Part shown: in pieces, positions 53,099 through 61,924 of the stretch
How the letters are laid out: each line of letters begins with the position of its first letter
Position numbering within the stretch: the stretch's first letter is position 1
From: Parvibaculum sp002684405
Lineage (GTDB): Bacteria; Pseudomonadota; Alphaproteobacteria; Parvibaculales; Parvibaculaceae
Reading direction: 5' to 3'
Assembly: GCA_965140395.1 (NCBI GenBank)
Contig: OZ223207.1
Span: forward strand, 930,001 to 994,000
Length of the DNA stretch: 64,000 nt
Notes under the pieces: generated by a model
What the model saw: only the letters and a program-made list of their open reading frames with translations
What the model was told of the DNA's origin: nothing
The model's database searches: none
Made by a program: the position numbers and the translations under genes

Positions 53099-53553
53099 GC
53101 GACAGCAACCCCCATATCCTCATTGTCGAGGCGCGTTTCTACGAGGATCTGGCCGACGAGCTGGCCCGTGGCGCCATTGCCGAAATCGAGGCGCGCGGCG
53201 CCACCTATCAGCGCGTGAGCGTGCCGGGCGTGCTGGAAACGCCCGCGGCGGTCAAATTCGCGCTGGAAGGCATGACCCATGGCGGCCCCTCGGCCCGTTT
53301 CGACGGATATGTCGTTCTGGGCTGCGTGATCCGCGGTGAAACGACGCATTACGAGATCGTTTCCAATGAATCCGCCCGTGCGCTCATGAATCTGACGGTC
53401 GATCGCGCCTTGGCCCTTGGCAACGGCATCCAGACAGTGGAAAACGAGGAGCAGGCATGGGCCCGTGCCAACGTCTCCGCCAAGAACAAGGGCGGCGGCG
53501 CTGCAAAGGCTTGCCTCGACATGATCGACCTGAAAAAACAGCTCGGGGCCTGA
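53095..53553 (+). CDS. ribH: 6,7-dimethyl-8-ribityllumazine synthase
   Basis: A 152-residue enzyme that forms the lumazine precursor from the RibD and RibB products. VEARFYEDLADELARGA, VPGVLETPAAVKFAL and the catalytic GCVIRGETTHYEIVSNESA region (with His) are present. The ATG overlaps the ribBA stop (ATGA). nusB follows after 38 bases, a very common arrangement. Confidence 0.96.
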   Translation: MSDSNPHILIVEARFYEDLADELARGAIAEIEARGATYQRVSVPGVLETPAAVKFALEGMTHGGPSARFDGYVVLGCVIRGETTHYEIVSNESARALMNLTVDRALALGNGIQTVENEEQAWARANVSAKNKGGGAAKACLDMIDLKKQLGA

Positions 53554-53591
53554 GCCCCGTTCTGACCGTTCTTTGAAAGCGACAGCGCCAA

Positions 53592-54104
53592 GTGACGAGT
53601 AACGCCGAACACGCCGATAACCGGAAAACCGATCCGCGCGCCCGCAGCGCTGCGCGGCTGGGAGCCGTGCAGGCCCTTTATCAGATGGATGTGGCGGGAA
53701 CGCCGATGGAGGAGGTCATTGCCGAGTTCAAGACCTTCCGTCTGGGCGAGAACATCGAGGACGAGGAGATCGTGGCGGGCGATGCCGCTCATTTCGAGGA
53801 TCTCGTGCGCGGCGTGCTGCGCGAGCAGCGCGACATCGACACCCATGTGAACCATTCGCTTGCCCGGGGCTGGGCGCTGGCGCGCGTCGATTCCACGCTT
53901 CGGGCCATCCTGCGCGCGGGCGCCTATGAGCTGCGCCGCTGCAAGGACGTGCCGGTGAAGGTCGTCATCAACGAATATGTCGATATCGCTCACGCCTTTT
54001 TCGAAGGCGACGAGCCGGGCGTCGTGAATGCCGTGCTCGACCGGATGGCGAAGGAAATCCGCTCTCCCGAGACAGGGAAGGGCGCGGGCGGCAGGAAGGC
54101 CTGA
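53592..54104 (+). CDS. nusB: Transcription antitermination factor NusB
   Basis: A 170-residue all-helical protein that works with NusE on boxA RNA in rRNA transcription. SAARLGAVQALYQMDVAG near residue 18, WALARVDSTLRAILRAGAYEL and VVINEYVDIAHAF match the family. GTG 53592 is the start, giving a longer N-terminal lead and a Gly-rich tail. It lies two bases before thiL. Confidence 0.95.
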   Translation: MTSNAEHADNRKTDPRARSAARLGAVQALYQMDVAGTPMEEVIAEFKTFRLGENIEDEEIVAGDAAHFEDLVRGVLREQRDIDTHVNHSLARGWALARVDSTLRAILRAGAYELRRCKDVPVKVVINEYVDIAHAFFEGDEPGVVNAVLDRMAKEIRSPETGKGAGGRKA

Positions 54105-54106
54105 GC

Positions 54107-55129
54107 ATGGCGGGCGGGAAGGCAGACAGGCCCCGCCCCGGCGAGTTCGAGCTGATCGCCGAGCTGTTCGCGCCGCTTGCGCGCGAGGCCGCCGGCGCTT
54201 TCGGTCTCAGGGACGATGCCGCGCTTTACCGGGCTGCTCCGGGCATGGAGACGGTCCTGACCGTCGATGCGATGGTGGAGGGCGTCCATTTCCTCCCTTC
54301 AGATCCGCCCGACACGATTGCCCGGAAACTTCTTCGCGTGAACCTCTCCGATCTTGCCGCCAAGGGTGCGCGCCCGCGTGGCTATCTGCTCGTCACGGCG
54401 CTTCCCGAGACATGTTCCATGTCGTGGCTGGAAGGCTTTGCGGCCGGACTTGCCGAGGATCAGGCGGAATTCGGTATCTCGCTCTGGGGCGGCGACACGG
54501 TGTCGACACCGGGTCCGCTGACGCTCTCGCTCACCGCCATCGGCGAGGTGGAGGAGGGTGCCATGCTGCCGCGCGGCGGGGCGCAGGCGGGCGACAGGGT
54601 TTATGTCACCGGCACCATCGGCGATGCGTCGCTCGGTCTTTCCGTGCTGCAGGGCCGGTTGCCCTCCGCCTCGGATGCGGACCGCGCCTTTCTGGCCGAC
54701 CGGTATCGCCTGCCGCAACCGCGCGTGACGCTCGGGCCCGCGCTTTCAGGCATCGCTCATGCCGCGCTCGATGTGTCGGACGGGCTCGTCGCGGATCTGA
54801 CGCATATGTGCGAAGCCTCCGGTCTTGCCGCCACCATCCGGGCGGCGGACGTTCCTCTTTCGTCGGCGGCGGCGGCGATGCTTCTGGCCGAGAACGATGT
54901 CACATTCGCTTCGCTTCTCACCGGCGGCGACGATTACGAACTGCTCCTTGCCGTGTCCGCCGAAGCGGAAGAGGCGTTTCTCGAAGCTGCCGCTGGGGCA
55001 GGGGTGCCGGTCGCTCTTATCGGTCACCTTGAGGAACGGGCGAATCGTACGCCCGAAACGCTGGTTCGGCTCGTCGATGCGGAGGGCGAGCCCATCGCCG
55101 TTCCCCATGCGGGTTTCCGCCATTTCTGA
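54107..55129 (+). CDS. thiL: Thiamine-monophosphate kinase
   Basis: A 340-residue enzyme that makes thiamine diphosphate. The N-terminal FELIAELFAPL, GLRDDAALY and VTVDAMVEGVHFL carry the Mg and ATP residues; ALDVSDGLVADLTHM and LLTGGDDYELLLA are late motifs. It lies two bases after nusB, as in many alphaproteobacteria. The 222 bases after it lead to hppA. Confidence 0.95.
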   Translation: MAGGKADRPRPGEFELIAELFAPLAREAAGAFGLRDDAALYRAAPGMETVLTVDAMVEGVHFLPSDPPDTIARKLLRVNLSDLAAKGARPRGYLLVTALPETCSMSWLEGFAAGLAEDQAEFGISLWGGDTVSTPGPLTLSLTAIGEVEEGAMLPRGGAQAGDRVYVTGTIGDASLGLSVLQGRLPSASDADRAFLADRYRLPQPRVTLGPALSGIAHAALDVSDGLVADLTHMCEASGLAATIRAADVPLSSAAAAMLLAENDVTFASLLTGGDDYELLLAVSAEAEEAFLEAAAGAGVPVALIGHLEERANRTPETLVRLVDAEGEPIAVPHAGFRHF

Positions 55130-55351
55130 GCGTCTTCATGGCCCTGCGGGCGCTTGCGGACCCCTTTATAAAATGAGTGCATCGGTCCGGTTGCTTTCAT
55201 CTTGAGCATTTGGCATCGTTTTTCCCGCTTAAGAGTATGGCCGGGGAGGTAGAGGGGATTCTCAGGGAGGATTTGGGGAATTTCTCTCGTCTTGTGTTTG
55301 TTGCGTGCGTAACGACCGACCTGACCTTCATAAAAATTAAGGACAGAGAGA

Positions 55352-57463
55352 ATGAGCACAATGTGGGCTATCATTGCTTGCGGCGTGCTCGCGATCCTCT
55401 ATGGCATGTGGGCGATACGCTCCGTGCTGGCAGCGGACGCGGGCAATGAGCGCATGCAAGAAATTGCGAGTGCGATCCAGGAAGGCGCTGCCGCCTATCT
55501 CAATCGTCAGTACACGACGATTGCCATCGTGGGCGCGGTCATCTTCATCATCGTTTCCTATCTTCTCGGCATTCGTGTCGGCATCGGCTTCCTTGTCGGC
55601 GCCACGCTGTCGGGTCTTGCAGGCTATATCGGCATGCTGGTGTCGGTGCGTGCCAATGTGCGCACGACGCAGGCGTCCGCGACCAGCCTTGCCGCCGGCC
55701 TTTCGATCGCCTTCCGCTCCGGTGCGGTGACGGGCATGCTCGTTGCCGGTCTCGCACTGCTGGCCGTGTCGGTCTATTTCACGGTGCTCACTTTCGGTTT
55801 TGGATTGAACCCCGGCGATCGTGAAGTGATCGATGCCATGGTGGCGCTCGGCTTCGGCGCCTCGCTCATCTCTATCTTCGCCCGTCTCGGCGGCGGTATC
55901 TTCACCAAGGGTGCGGATGTCGGCGGCGATCTCGTCGGCAAGGTGGAAGCCGGTATCCCGGAAGACGATCCCCGCAACCCGGCCACCATCGCCGATAATG
56001 TCGGCGACAATGTCGGCGACTGCGCGGGCATGGCGGCGGATCTTTTCGAGACCTATGCCGTGACCGTGGTTGCGACCATGGTGCTGGCCTCGATCTTCTT
56101 CAACGGTGCCGCCGAAACGGCGATGATGACCTATCCGCTCGCTATTGGCGGTGCCTGCATCGTCACCTCCATCATCGGTACGTTCTTCGTACGCCTCGGC
56201 AAGAGCCAGAACATCATGGGCGCGCTCTACAAGGGCTTCATCGCCTCGGCGGTGTTGTCGCTGATTGCGCTCTATTTCGTCACCGATTGGGTGGTCGGAC
56301 TCAATACGGCCTATTCCTTCGATGTCTTCAACTTTACCGGCATGACGCTTTATGTCTGCGGCATTGTCGGTCTGGCGGTGACGGGTCTCATCATCTGGGT
56401 GACGGAGTACTACACCGGCGTGAACTTCCGTCCGGTGAAGAGCATTGCCGCCGCCTCGGTAACGGGTCACGGCACGAACGTCATCCAGGGCCTTGCGGTC
56501 TCGATGGAAGCCACGGCGCTGCCGGCGATCATCATCGTTGTCGGCATTCTGGTTTCCTTCAACCTTGCGGGTCTGTTCGGTATCGCCATCGCAGTGACGA
56601 CCATGCTGGCGCTTGCGGGCATGGTGGTCGCGCTCGACGCCTTCGGTCCGGTGACGGACAATGCGGGCGGCATCGCGGAAATGGCGGAACTGCCCGAAGA
56701 CGTCCGCAAGACGACGGACGCGCTCGACGCGGTCGGCAACACCACCAAGGCGGTGACCAAGGGCTATGCCATCGGGTCCGCCGGTCTCGGTGCGCTGGTG
56801 CTCTTCGCGGCCTATACGCAGGACCTGACCTTCTTCTCGGCCAATGCGGATAAGTTCCCGTATTTCGAGGGAGTTGTGCCGGACTTTTCGCTCTCCAATC
56901 CCTATGTGGTTGTCGGGCTTTTCGTCGGCGGTTTGTTGCCCTTCCTGTTCGGTTCGATGGGCATGATGGCGGTCGGTCGCGCTGCCGGCTCGATCGTTGA
57001 GGAAGTGCGCCGCCAGTTCAAGGCGGATCCGGGCATCATGAAGGGCACGTCGAAGCCTGATTATGCCCGCGCGGTGGACATGCTTACCAAGGCGGCGATC
57101 AAGGAAATGATCGTGCCGTCGCTCCTGCCGGTGCTGTCGCCCATCGCGCTCTACTTCCTGATCAACTGGATCGCGGGCAAGTCGGCCGCCTTCTCGTCGG
57201 TTGGTGCGATGCTGCTCGGTGTCATCATCACCGGTCTCTTCGTGGCGCTTTCCATGACCGCCGGCGGCGGCGCATGGGACAACGCCAAGAAGTATATCGA
57301 AGACGGCAATTACGGCGGCAAGGGCTCTGAAGCCCATAAGGCGGCCGTGACCGGCGATACGGTCGGCGATCCCTACAAGGATACGGCCGGCCCGGCGGTG
57401 AACCCGATGATCAAGATCACGAACATCGTGGCGCTGCTGCTGCTGGCGATCCTGGCGCACTAA
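55352..57463 (+). CDS. hppA: K+-independent H+-translocating pyrophosphatase
   Basis: A 703-residue membrane protein with about 16 helices that pumps protons using pyrophosphate. The active-site boxes are DVGGDLVGKVEAGIPEDDPRNPATIADNVGDNVGD (residues 188-222, split) and DNAGGIAEM. GNTTKA at about 467 has Lys where K+-dependent enzymes have Ala, which marks the K+-independent class. GGACAGAGAG precedes the ATG. It is a single-gene unit with its own terminator. Confidence 0.97.
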   Translation: MSTMWAIIACGVLAILYGMWAIRSVLAADAGNERMQEIASAIQEGAAAYLNRQYTTIAIVGAVIFIIVSYLLGIRVGIGFLVGATLSGLAGYIGMLVSVRANVRTTQASATSLAAGLSIAFRSGAVTGMLVAGLALLAVSVYFTVLTFGFGLNPGDREVIDAMVALGFGASLISIFARLGGGIFTKGADVGGDLVGKVEAGIPEDDPRNPATIADNVGDNVGDCAGMAADLFETYAVTVVATMVLASIFFNGAAETAMMTYPLAIGGACIVTSIIGTFFVRLGKSQNIMGALYKGFIASAVLSLIALYFVTDWVVGLNTAYSFDVFNFTGMTLYVCGIVGLAVTGLIIWVTEYYTGVNFRPVKSIAAASVTGHGTNVIQGLAVSMEATALPAIIIVVGILVSFNLAGLFGIAIAVTTMLALAGMVVALDAFGPVTDNAGGIAEMAELPEDVRKTTDALDAVGNTTKAVTKGYAIGSAGLGALVLFAAYTQDLTFFSANADKFPYFEGVVPDFSLSNPYVVVGLFVGGLLPFLFGSMGMMAVGRAAGSIVEEVRRQFKADPGIMKGTSKPDYARAVDMLTKAAIKEMIVPSLLPVLSPIALYFLINWIAGKSAAFSSVGAMLLGVIITGLFVALSMTAGGGAWDNAKKYIEDGNYGGKGSEAHKAAVTGDTVGDPYKDTAGPAVNPMIKITNIVALLLLAILAH

Positions 57464-57483
57464 GCGCGGGGGACAGAAAAGAG

Positions 57484-57514
57484 AAAGGCCCCGGCGGAAA
57501 CGCCGGGGCCTTTT
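57484..57514 (+). terminator. Rho-independent terminator after hppA
   Basis: AAAGGCCCCGGC (57484-57495) pairs with GCCGGGGCCTTT (57502-57513) across a 6-base loop, followed by TTTT. It begins 21 bases after the hppA stop. Confidence 0.9.
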
Positions 57515-57704
57515 GTTTTGCCCGGATTGTTTTCGTCCCGGCTCGGCTGTGCCTCCTGCGGAATGGCCCGCGACTTGAAGCGTGATTGTCGAATAGGGAA
57601 ACCGAACGGAAAAACGGCGGAAAACGCCGCTTGGGCCGTCCGCGTTTCTAACAAATGTCCGATCGGGACGCGGTCATGTGTCAATTCGGGATGGGAGTGC
57701 AGGG

Positions 57705-58838
57705 ATGACGGGGCAAGGCCAGGCGGCGGGCGCGCGAAACGTTCCCGATTCCATATCCGTGCTGCTCGATGTATCGCGGGTCTTTCTCGCGCTTGCGGTC
57801 GCCGGCGCGCACTGGACCCAGAGCTATTTCCAGCCGGACTGGCCGGATCTGACGATCTTCGGCGTCGCCGCGGTCGGGGGCTTCTTCGTTCTGAGCGGCT
57901 ACACCATCCGGATGATCTATCCGGACGGAAAATCCTTCGATGAGGGCCGCTATTATGTCGACCGCCTGTCGCGGCTCTGGTCGGTCGCCTTGCCGGCGCT
58001 CGTCGCCACGATCTGTCTCGACGCGGTTTCGCGCTATGCCGCGCCGGATTTCTATATGAGCAATTGGGGTGGGGAGGCGGACCATCCGATTTTCCGGATT
58101 TTCGCCAATGCCGGGTTCCTTACCCAGATCTGGGGCTACAGCATCTATCCGCTGTCCAATTCGCCTTTCTGGTCGCTCGGCTACGAAGCCGCCTTCTATC
58201 TGATGTACGGCCTTTACCTCTCCCGCCGTTACATGTTGCTCGGCCTGACCGCGCTGCTGCTCGGCCCCAACATTCTCTTCATGGCGGTCGTCTGGATCGG
58301 CGGGGCGGCGCTTTACGACGTCTACAGCCGCAAGGAGAGGAAGACGGGGACGGGCATTCGCCTCTTCGTCGCGGGGGGTGCCGTCGCGGTGATGGGGCTT
58401 GCCGCCGTCGACCTCAATGGTTTTGCCGAAACGATCCGGCAGGTGATCGACGTCTTCTTCGGCATGCTGCATGTGGACCCGGCGCGCGTATCGGTGTCGC
58501 TGGTTCTGCCGTCCATTGCCGCGCTTGCGGTTTTCGCCTGGGTGTTCTGGGCGCTGGACCTTTGCGGCGAGCGGATCGCGGTGCCGGACCGGTTGAAGGC
58601 GATCGCCCGCAAGGTCGGCGATGCGACTTTCCCGATCTACCTGTTCCACTTTCCGATTTTTGTCTGCGTCGCCGCGCTCGGGCTCTACGACGTGCACTCC
58701 ACCTGGCAGAAGCTCGCCGTCTTCGTCTGCGTCATCGGCGTCACCTTCCTGATCACGCCCTGGACGAACGTGCTGAAAGACATCCTGCGCCGGCGCCTGC
58801 GGTCAGGAGTCGGCTATGTCAGGTTGAGGTTCGCCTGA
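57705..58838 (+). CDS. Acyltransferase 3 family membrane protein
   Basis: A 377-residue protein with about ten membrane helices. ISVLLDVSRVFLALAVAGAHW near the start holds the conserved His, FGVAAVGGFFVLSGYTI is the family signature and Arg in DRLSRLW follows. Family members acetylate or succinylate sugars, glucans, Nod factors or peptidoglycan; there is no periplasmic SGNH domain here. ATG 57705 is preferred over GTG 57678 because of the GGGAG upstream. It converges with bamE with three bases between. Confidence 0.85.
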   Translation: MTGQGQAAGARNVPDSISVLLDVSRVFLALAVAGAHWTQSYFQPDWPDLTIFGVAAVGGFFVLSGYTIRMIYPDGKSFDEGRYYVDRLSRLWSVALPALVATICLDAVSRYAAPDFYMSNWGGEADHPIFRIFANAGFLTQIWGYSIYPLSNSPFWSLGYEAAFYLMYGLYLSRRYMLLGLTALLLGPNILFMAVVWIGGAALYDVYSRKERKTGTGIRLFVAGGAVAVMGLAAVDLNGFAETIRQVIDVFFGMLHVDPARVSVSLVLPSIAALAVFAWVFWALDLCGERIAVPDRLKAIARKVGDATFPIYLFHFPIFVCVAALGLYDVHSTWQKLAVFVCVIGVTFLITPWTNVLKDILRRRLRSGVGYVRLRFA

Positions 58839-58841
58839 GGA

Positions 58842-59327
58842 TCAGTTGCCCGGCTGCGGCTTGCTCGCGCCCGCGTTGTTGTAGCGGCCGATATTGGAGA
58901 AGAGCTGTTCGAGAACCGTCATCTCCTTGCCGCGGGTGGGCGTCTTGCGGTCGGCGAAATTGATCACCCGGCCGTCTTCCAGCCCGTAATAGGCGACATC
59001 GTCCACCACGCCGGATTTGTCGAAATAGATGGCAGCGACCTTGCGGTCGACCTCTTCGGGCGCGTAAAAGGCGTAGGTTTCGAACTTGCTGGAAATGTAA
59101 TACCAGGCTTCGCCGGCGACGGTGGAAACGGTCGAGGGCGTCCCGAGGAGCTGCTTTATCTGCTCGCGGCTGTCGCCGGGATGTACCTGCTTCAGGTCTT
59201 TCGCGTCGAAGATGTAACCGCGCTCTTCCACGACGGGTGCGCAGGCGACCGTCAGCGAGGCGCTGGTCGCGATCAGGGATGCGGCCAGGACGGCCTTGAA
59301 CTTACGGCGCGGGTGAGCGGACTTCAT
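58842..59327 (-). CDS. bamE: Outer-membrane assembly lipoprotein BamE
   Basis: A 161-residue SmpA/OmlA-family lipoprotein of the BAM complex. A signal peptide (FKAVLAASLIATSASLTV) precedes Cys in AC, an imperfect lipobox. The core has GYIFDAKDLKQVHPGDSREQI and LLGTPSTVSTVAGEAWYYIS, typical of BamE. GGAGG lies 10 bases before ATG 59327; ATG 59360 would add 11 residues. Divergent from the bc1 chaperone gene. Confidence 0.92.
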   Translation of the reverse strand: MKSAHPRRKFKAVLAASLIATSASLTVACAPVVEERGYIFDAKDLKQVHPGDSREQIKQLLGTPSTVSTVAGEAWYYISSKFETYAFYAPEEVDRKVAAIYFDKSGVVDDVAYYGLEDGRVINFADRKTPTRGKEMTVLEQLFSNIGRYNNAGASKPQPGN

Positions 59328-59449
59328 GGCGTGATTGCCTCCTCGACACATCTTCTTCATGCGTTGACCTACCCCTGTCGGCTACTAAATTCAATCGGCA
59401 TGTCAGGCCGCGCTTTCAGCTCCCGACGGGTCGGGCAGGAGATTACCGA

Positions 59450-60055
59450 ATGATATGGAACAAATTGTTTCGCCGTCCCCAAAACGATGACGCGGCCTTC
59501 CGGCTTTACCGGGCGGTAAGCGATCAGGCGCGCCGGGCGGAATTCTATCGTCATGCGGGCGTTCCCGATACCGTGGAAAGCCGTTTCGAGATGGTTGCGC
59601 TTCATGCCTTTCTGGCGATGCACCGGCTGAAACAGGGCGGAGACGAGGCCAAGGCCCTCGGGCAGCGCTTTTTCGACGTGTTTTTCGACGATCTGGACCA
59701 GACCATGCGCGAAATGGGTGTCGGCGATCTCAGCGTCGGCAAGAAGGTCAAGAAGCTCGCTTCCTCCTTTTACGGGCGGATTTCGGCCTATGAGGCGGGC
59801 CTGACGGGCGGTTCGGAGGCCTTGCAGGAGGCGATTCGGCGCAATATCTACGGCGATGCGGCCGTGGACAGAGCTCAGCTCACGCTGATCGCGGCCTATG
59901 TGGGCCGGGCGGCCTCGGCGCTGAGGGCGCAGCCCGAAACGGCGCTGATTGCCGGCGAAATCCGGTTTCCCGAGCCGCCGGTTGCGGAAGATCTCGCCGC
60001 CACGCGCGCCGCACAGGGCATCGGTTCGCCCGAAGCCCATGACATTTCGGCCTGA
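59450..60055 (+). CDS. Ubiquinol-cytochrome c chaperone family protein
   Basis: A 201-residue protein of the Cbp3-like family needed for assembly of the cytochrome bc1 complex. VPDTVESRFEMVALHAFLAMHRLK and DLDQTMREMGVGDLSVGKKVKKL (split) are the family hallmarks, as is ASSFYGRISAYEAGL. Its presence implies an aerobic bc1-containing respiratory chain. No bc1 genes are in the window. It ends inside a coupled start for the next gene. Confidence 0.9.
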   Translation: MIWNKLFRRPQNDDAAFRLYRAVSDQARRAEFYRHAGVPDTVESRFEMVALHAFLAMHRLKQGGDEAKALGQRFFDVFFDDLDQTMREMGVGDLSVGKKVKKLASSFYGRISAYEAGLTGGSEALQEAIRRNIYGDAAVDRAQLTLIAAYVGRAASALRAQPETALIAGEIRFPEPPVAEDLAATRAAQGIGSPEAHDISA

Positions 60056-60065
60056 GGAGCAGTTT

Positions 60066-60659
60066 TTGAGCGATCCAGCGAATAACAAGGACAGCAAGCC
60101 GGAATTCCGCCGCCTCGTCTCGGCCCATGACGTGCCGCCCAAGGGCACGGCCATTCCTTTCGAGGCCGATGAGGCCGAATGCGCGGCGCTGGCCCGCCGC
60201 TTCGGCATTCCAGGCATTTCGCGGCTTTCCGGCGTGGCGAAGCTGCGGCCGTGGCGCAAGACGGGGCTGACCCTCGATTGCAGCTATGAAGCCGCGCTGA
60301 TGCGCGAATGCGTCGTGACGCTGGAGCCTATGAGCGAGGAGATTTCCGAGGAATTCACCCTGCATTTCCTGCCCGACGACCAGATCGAGCGGGATGCACG
60401 TTTTTCCGGGGCCGATGAGAAGGAGATTCTCATCGATCCGGAAGCGGTGGAGCCGCCGGAGCCGTTTCTGGCCGGTGGCCGGGTGGACTATGGCGAGGCG
60501 GTGGCCGAGCAGCTCTCGCTGGCCATGGAGCCTTATCCGCGCAAGCCCGGCGCAGCGCTCGAAGAGCCTGCCGAGGCGGCCCCGCAGGAAGAGGCGGACG
60601 CTGGGGAAGAGCGTGAAAACCCCTTTGCAATATTGGAAAAACTCAAGAAAAACGACTAA
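60066..60659 (+). CDS. DUF177 (YceD-like) protein
   Basis: A 197-residue protein of the YceD family, linked to rRNA accumulation and ribosome assembly. FRRLVSAHDVP, LTLDCSYEAALMRECVVTLEPM with two Cys, and the late DYGEAVAEQLSLAMEPYPRKPGA are family features. TTG 60066 is preferred because GAGGAG (60054-60059) lies six bases upstream; ATG 60039 has no ribosome site. Unusually rpmF is missing between this gene and plsX, as in other alphaproteobacteria. Confidence 0.88.
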   Translation: MSDPANNKDSKPEFRRLVSAHDVPPKGTAIPFEADEAECAALARRFGIPGISRLSGVAKLRPWRKTGLTLDCSYEAALMRECVVTLEPMSEEISEEFTLHFLPDDQIERDARFSGADEKEILIDPEAVEPPEPFLAGGRVDYGEAVAEQLSLAMEPYPRKPGAALEEPAEAAPQEEADAGEERENPFAILEKLKKND

Positions 60660-60835
60660 TCGCATACCCCGGTCGAGACAAGACGGCCTTGTTCGATGGG
60701 TATTGTATCGGGGTATGATGGCTGTATGTTCGGGCGCGCGAGTCTGATCCGCGGGACCCTTCCCGGGTCGATTCGCCTGTTAAACCCCGATTTGTCGCGA
60801 AGCCGGGGTATTGAGCCGTTTCAGGAGGGGCTGGA
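60660..60835 (+). promoter_or_regulatory. Structured intergenic leader of plsX
   Basis: In 176 bases there is a long-range stem CATACCCCG (60663-60671) with CGGGGTATG (60709-60717), enclosing CGAGACAAG/CTTGTTCG with one bulge. A second ACCCCG/CGGGGT stem lies in the last 60 bases before the ribosome site CAGGAGGGG. The shared CCCCG arms could pair in alternative ways. No T-run follows the first stem. No known riboswitch is recognised. Confidence 0.45.
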
Positions 60836-61924
60836 GTGACGCGAGGACTAACGATATCCGTGGACGGGATGGGTGGCGATCACGGCCCCGAGACCGTGAT
60901 CGGCGGCATCGACATCGCGTCGGTCCGACATCCCGATGTGCGCTTCCTCGTCTATGGCGACGAGGAGAAGCTGAAGGCGGTGATGGAGCGGTTTCCGCGC
61001 GTCGCCTCGGTCAGCGAGATCCATCACTGCGACGTTTCCATTTCCATGGACGACAAGCCGAGCCAGGCGCTCCGGCGCGGCCGCAAGGTCTCCAGCATGT
61101 GGCAGGCCATCGACGCGGTGAAGGAAGGCCAGGCGCAGGCCGTCGTTTCCGCCGGCAATACCGGCGCGCTCATGGCCATGTCCATGTTCATCCTGAAGAC
61201 GCTCGCTCATGTGGAGCGGCCTGCCATTTCCGCGCTCTGGCCGACCACGCGCGGTGAAAGCGTGGTGCTGGATGTCGGCGCCACCATCGGGCCGGATGCA
61301 AAGCAGCTCGTGCAGTTCGCGGCGATGGGCGAGGCCTATGCCCGCGTCATCTTCAATGTCGACAAGCCGACCGTCGGCCTCCTCAATATCGGCGAGGAGG
61401 AAGTGAAGGGCACCGAGCAGGTGAAAGCCGCCGCGCAGATGCTGCGCGAGAGTGACCTTCCCATCGTCTTCAAGGGCTTCGTCGAGGGCGACGATCTCGG
61501 CAAGGGCACGGTCGATGTCGTGGTCACCGACGGGTTCACCGGCAATATCGCGCTGAAGACCGCCGAGGGTACGGCGCGGCAGATTTCCGAATATCTGCGC
61601 GCGGCCATCTCCCGGTCGCTGATGGCGAAGATCGGATATTTCTTTGCGCAGGGCGCCTTCAAGGCGCTGTCCACGCGGCTCGATCCGCGCGCCAATAATG
61701 GCGGTCTCTTTCTCGGCCTGAACGGGCTGGTGGTGAAGAGCCATGGTGGCACGGATGCGCTGGGCTTTGCCGCGGCCATCGACGTGGCCGTCGATGTGGC
61801 GTCGGCGGACCTTCTCAACAAGATCGTGACCGATCTCGGTCATCTGGACGGGTTGGAACAACTCGCGAGCGGCCGCAATGGCGGCAAACAGGACACTCAA
61901 GAATCCGAGGCAGCTCTGCCGTGA
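60836..61924 (+). CDS. plsX: Phosphate acyltransferase PlsX
   Basis: A 362-residue enzyme that makes acyl-phosphate from acyl-ACP for PlsY in phospholipid synthesis. SVDGMGGDHGPETVIGG at the start, AVVSAGNTGALMAMSMF and VVVTDGFTGNIALKT are its family motifs. GTG 60836 has AGGAGGGG nine bases upstream. The end overlaps fabH by four bases (GTGA), so the two are coupled. Confidence 0.96.
   Translation: MTRGLTISVDGMGGDHGPETVIGGIDIASVRHPDVRFLVYGDEEKLKAVMERFPRVASVSEIHHCDVSISMDDKPSQALRRGRKVSSMWQAIDAVKEGQAQAVVSAGNTGALMAMSMFILKTLAHVERPAISALWPTTRGESVVLDVGATIGPDAKQLVQFAAMGEAYARVIFNVDKPTVGLLNIGEEEVKGTEQVKAAAQMLRESDLPIVFKGFVEGDDLGKGTVDVVVTDGFTGNIALKTAEGTARQISEYLRAAISRSLMAKIGYFFAQGAFKALSTRLDPRANNGGLFLGLNGLVVKSHGGTDALGFAAAIDVAVDVASADLLNKIVTDLGHLDGLEQLASGRNGGKQDTQESEAALP

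Noticed and set aside
55337..57460. 707-residue open frame on the minus strand opposite hppA
   Set aside because: Low-complexity Arg/His/Asp-rich sequence, exact antisense of hppA; no ribosome site or family.
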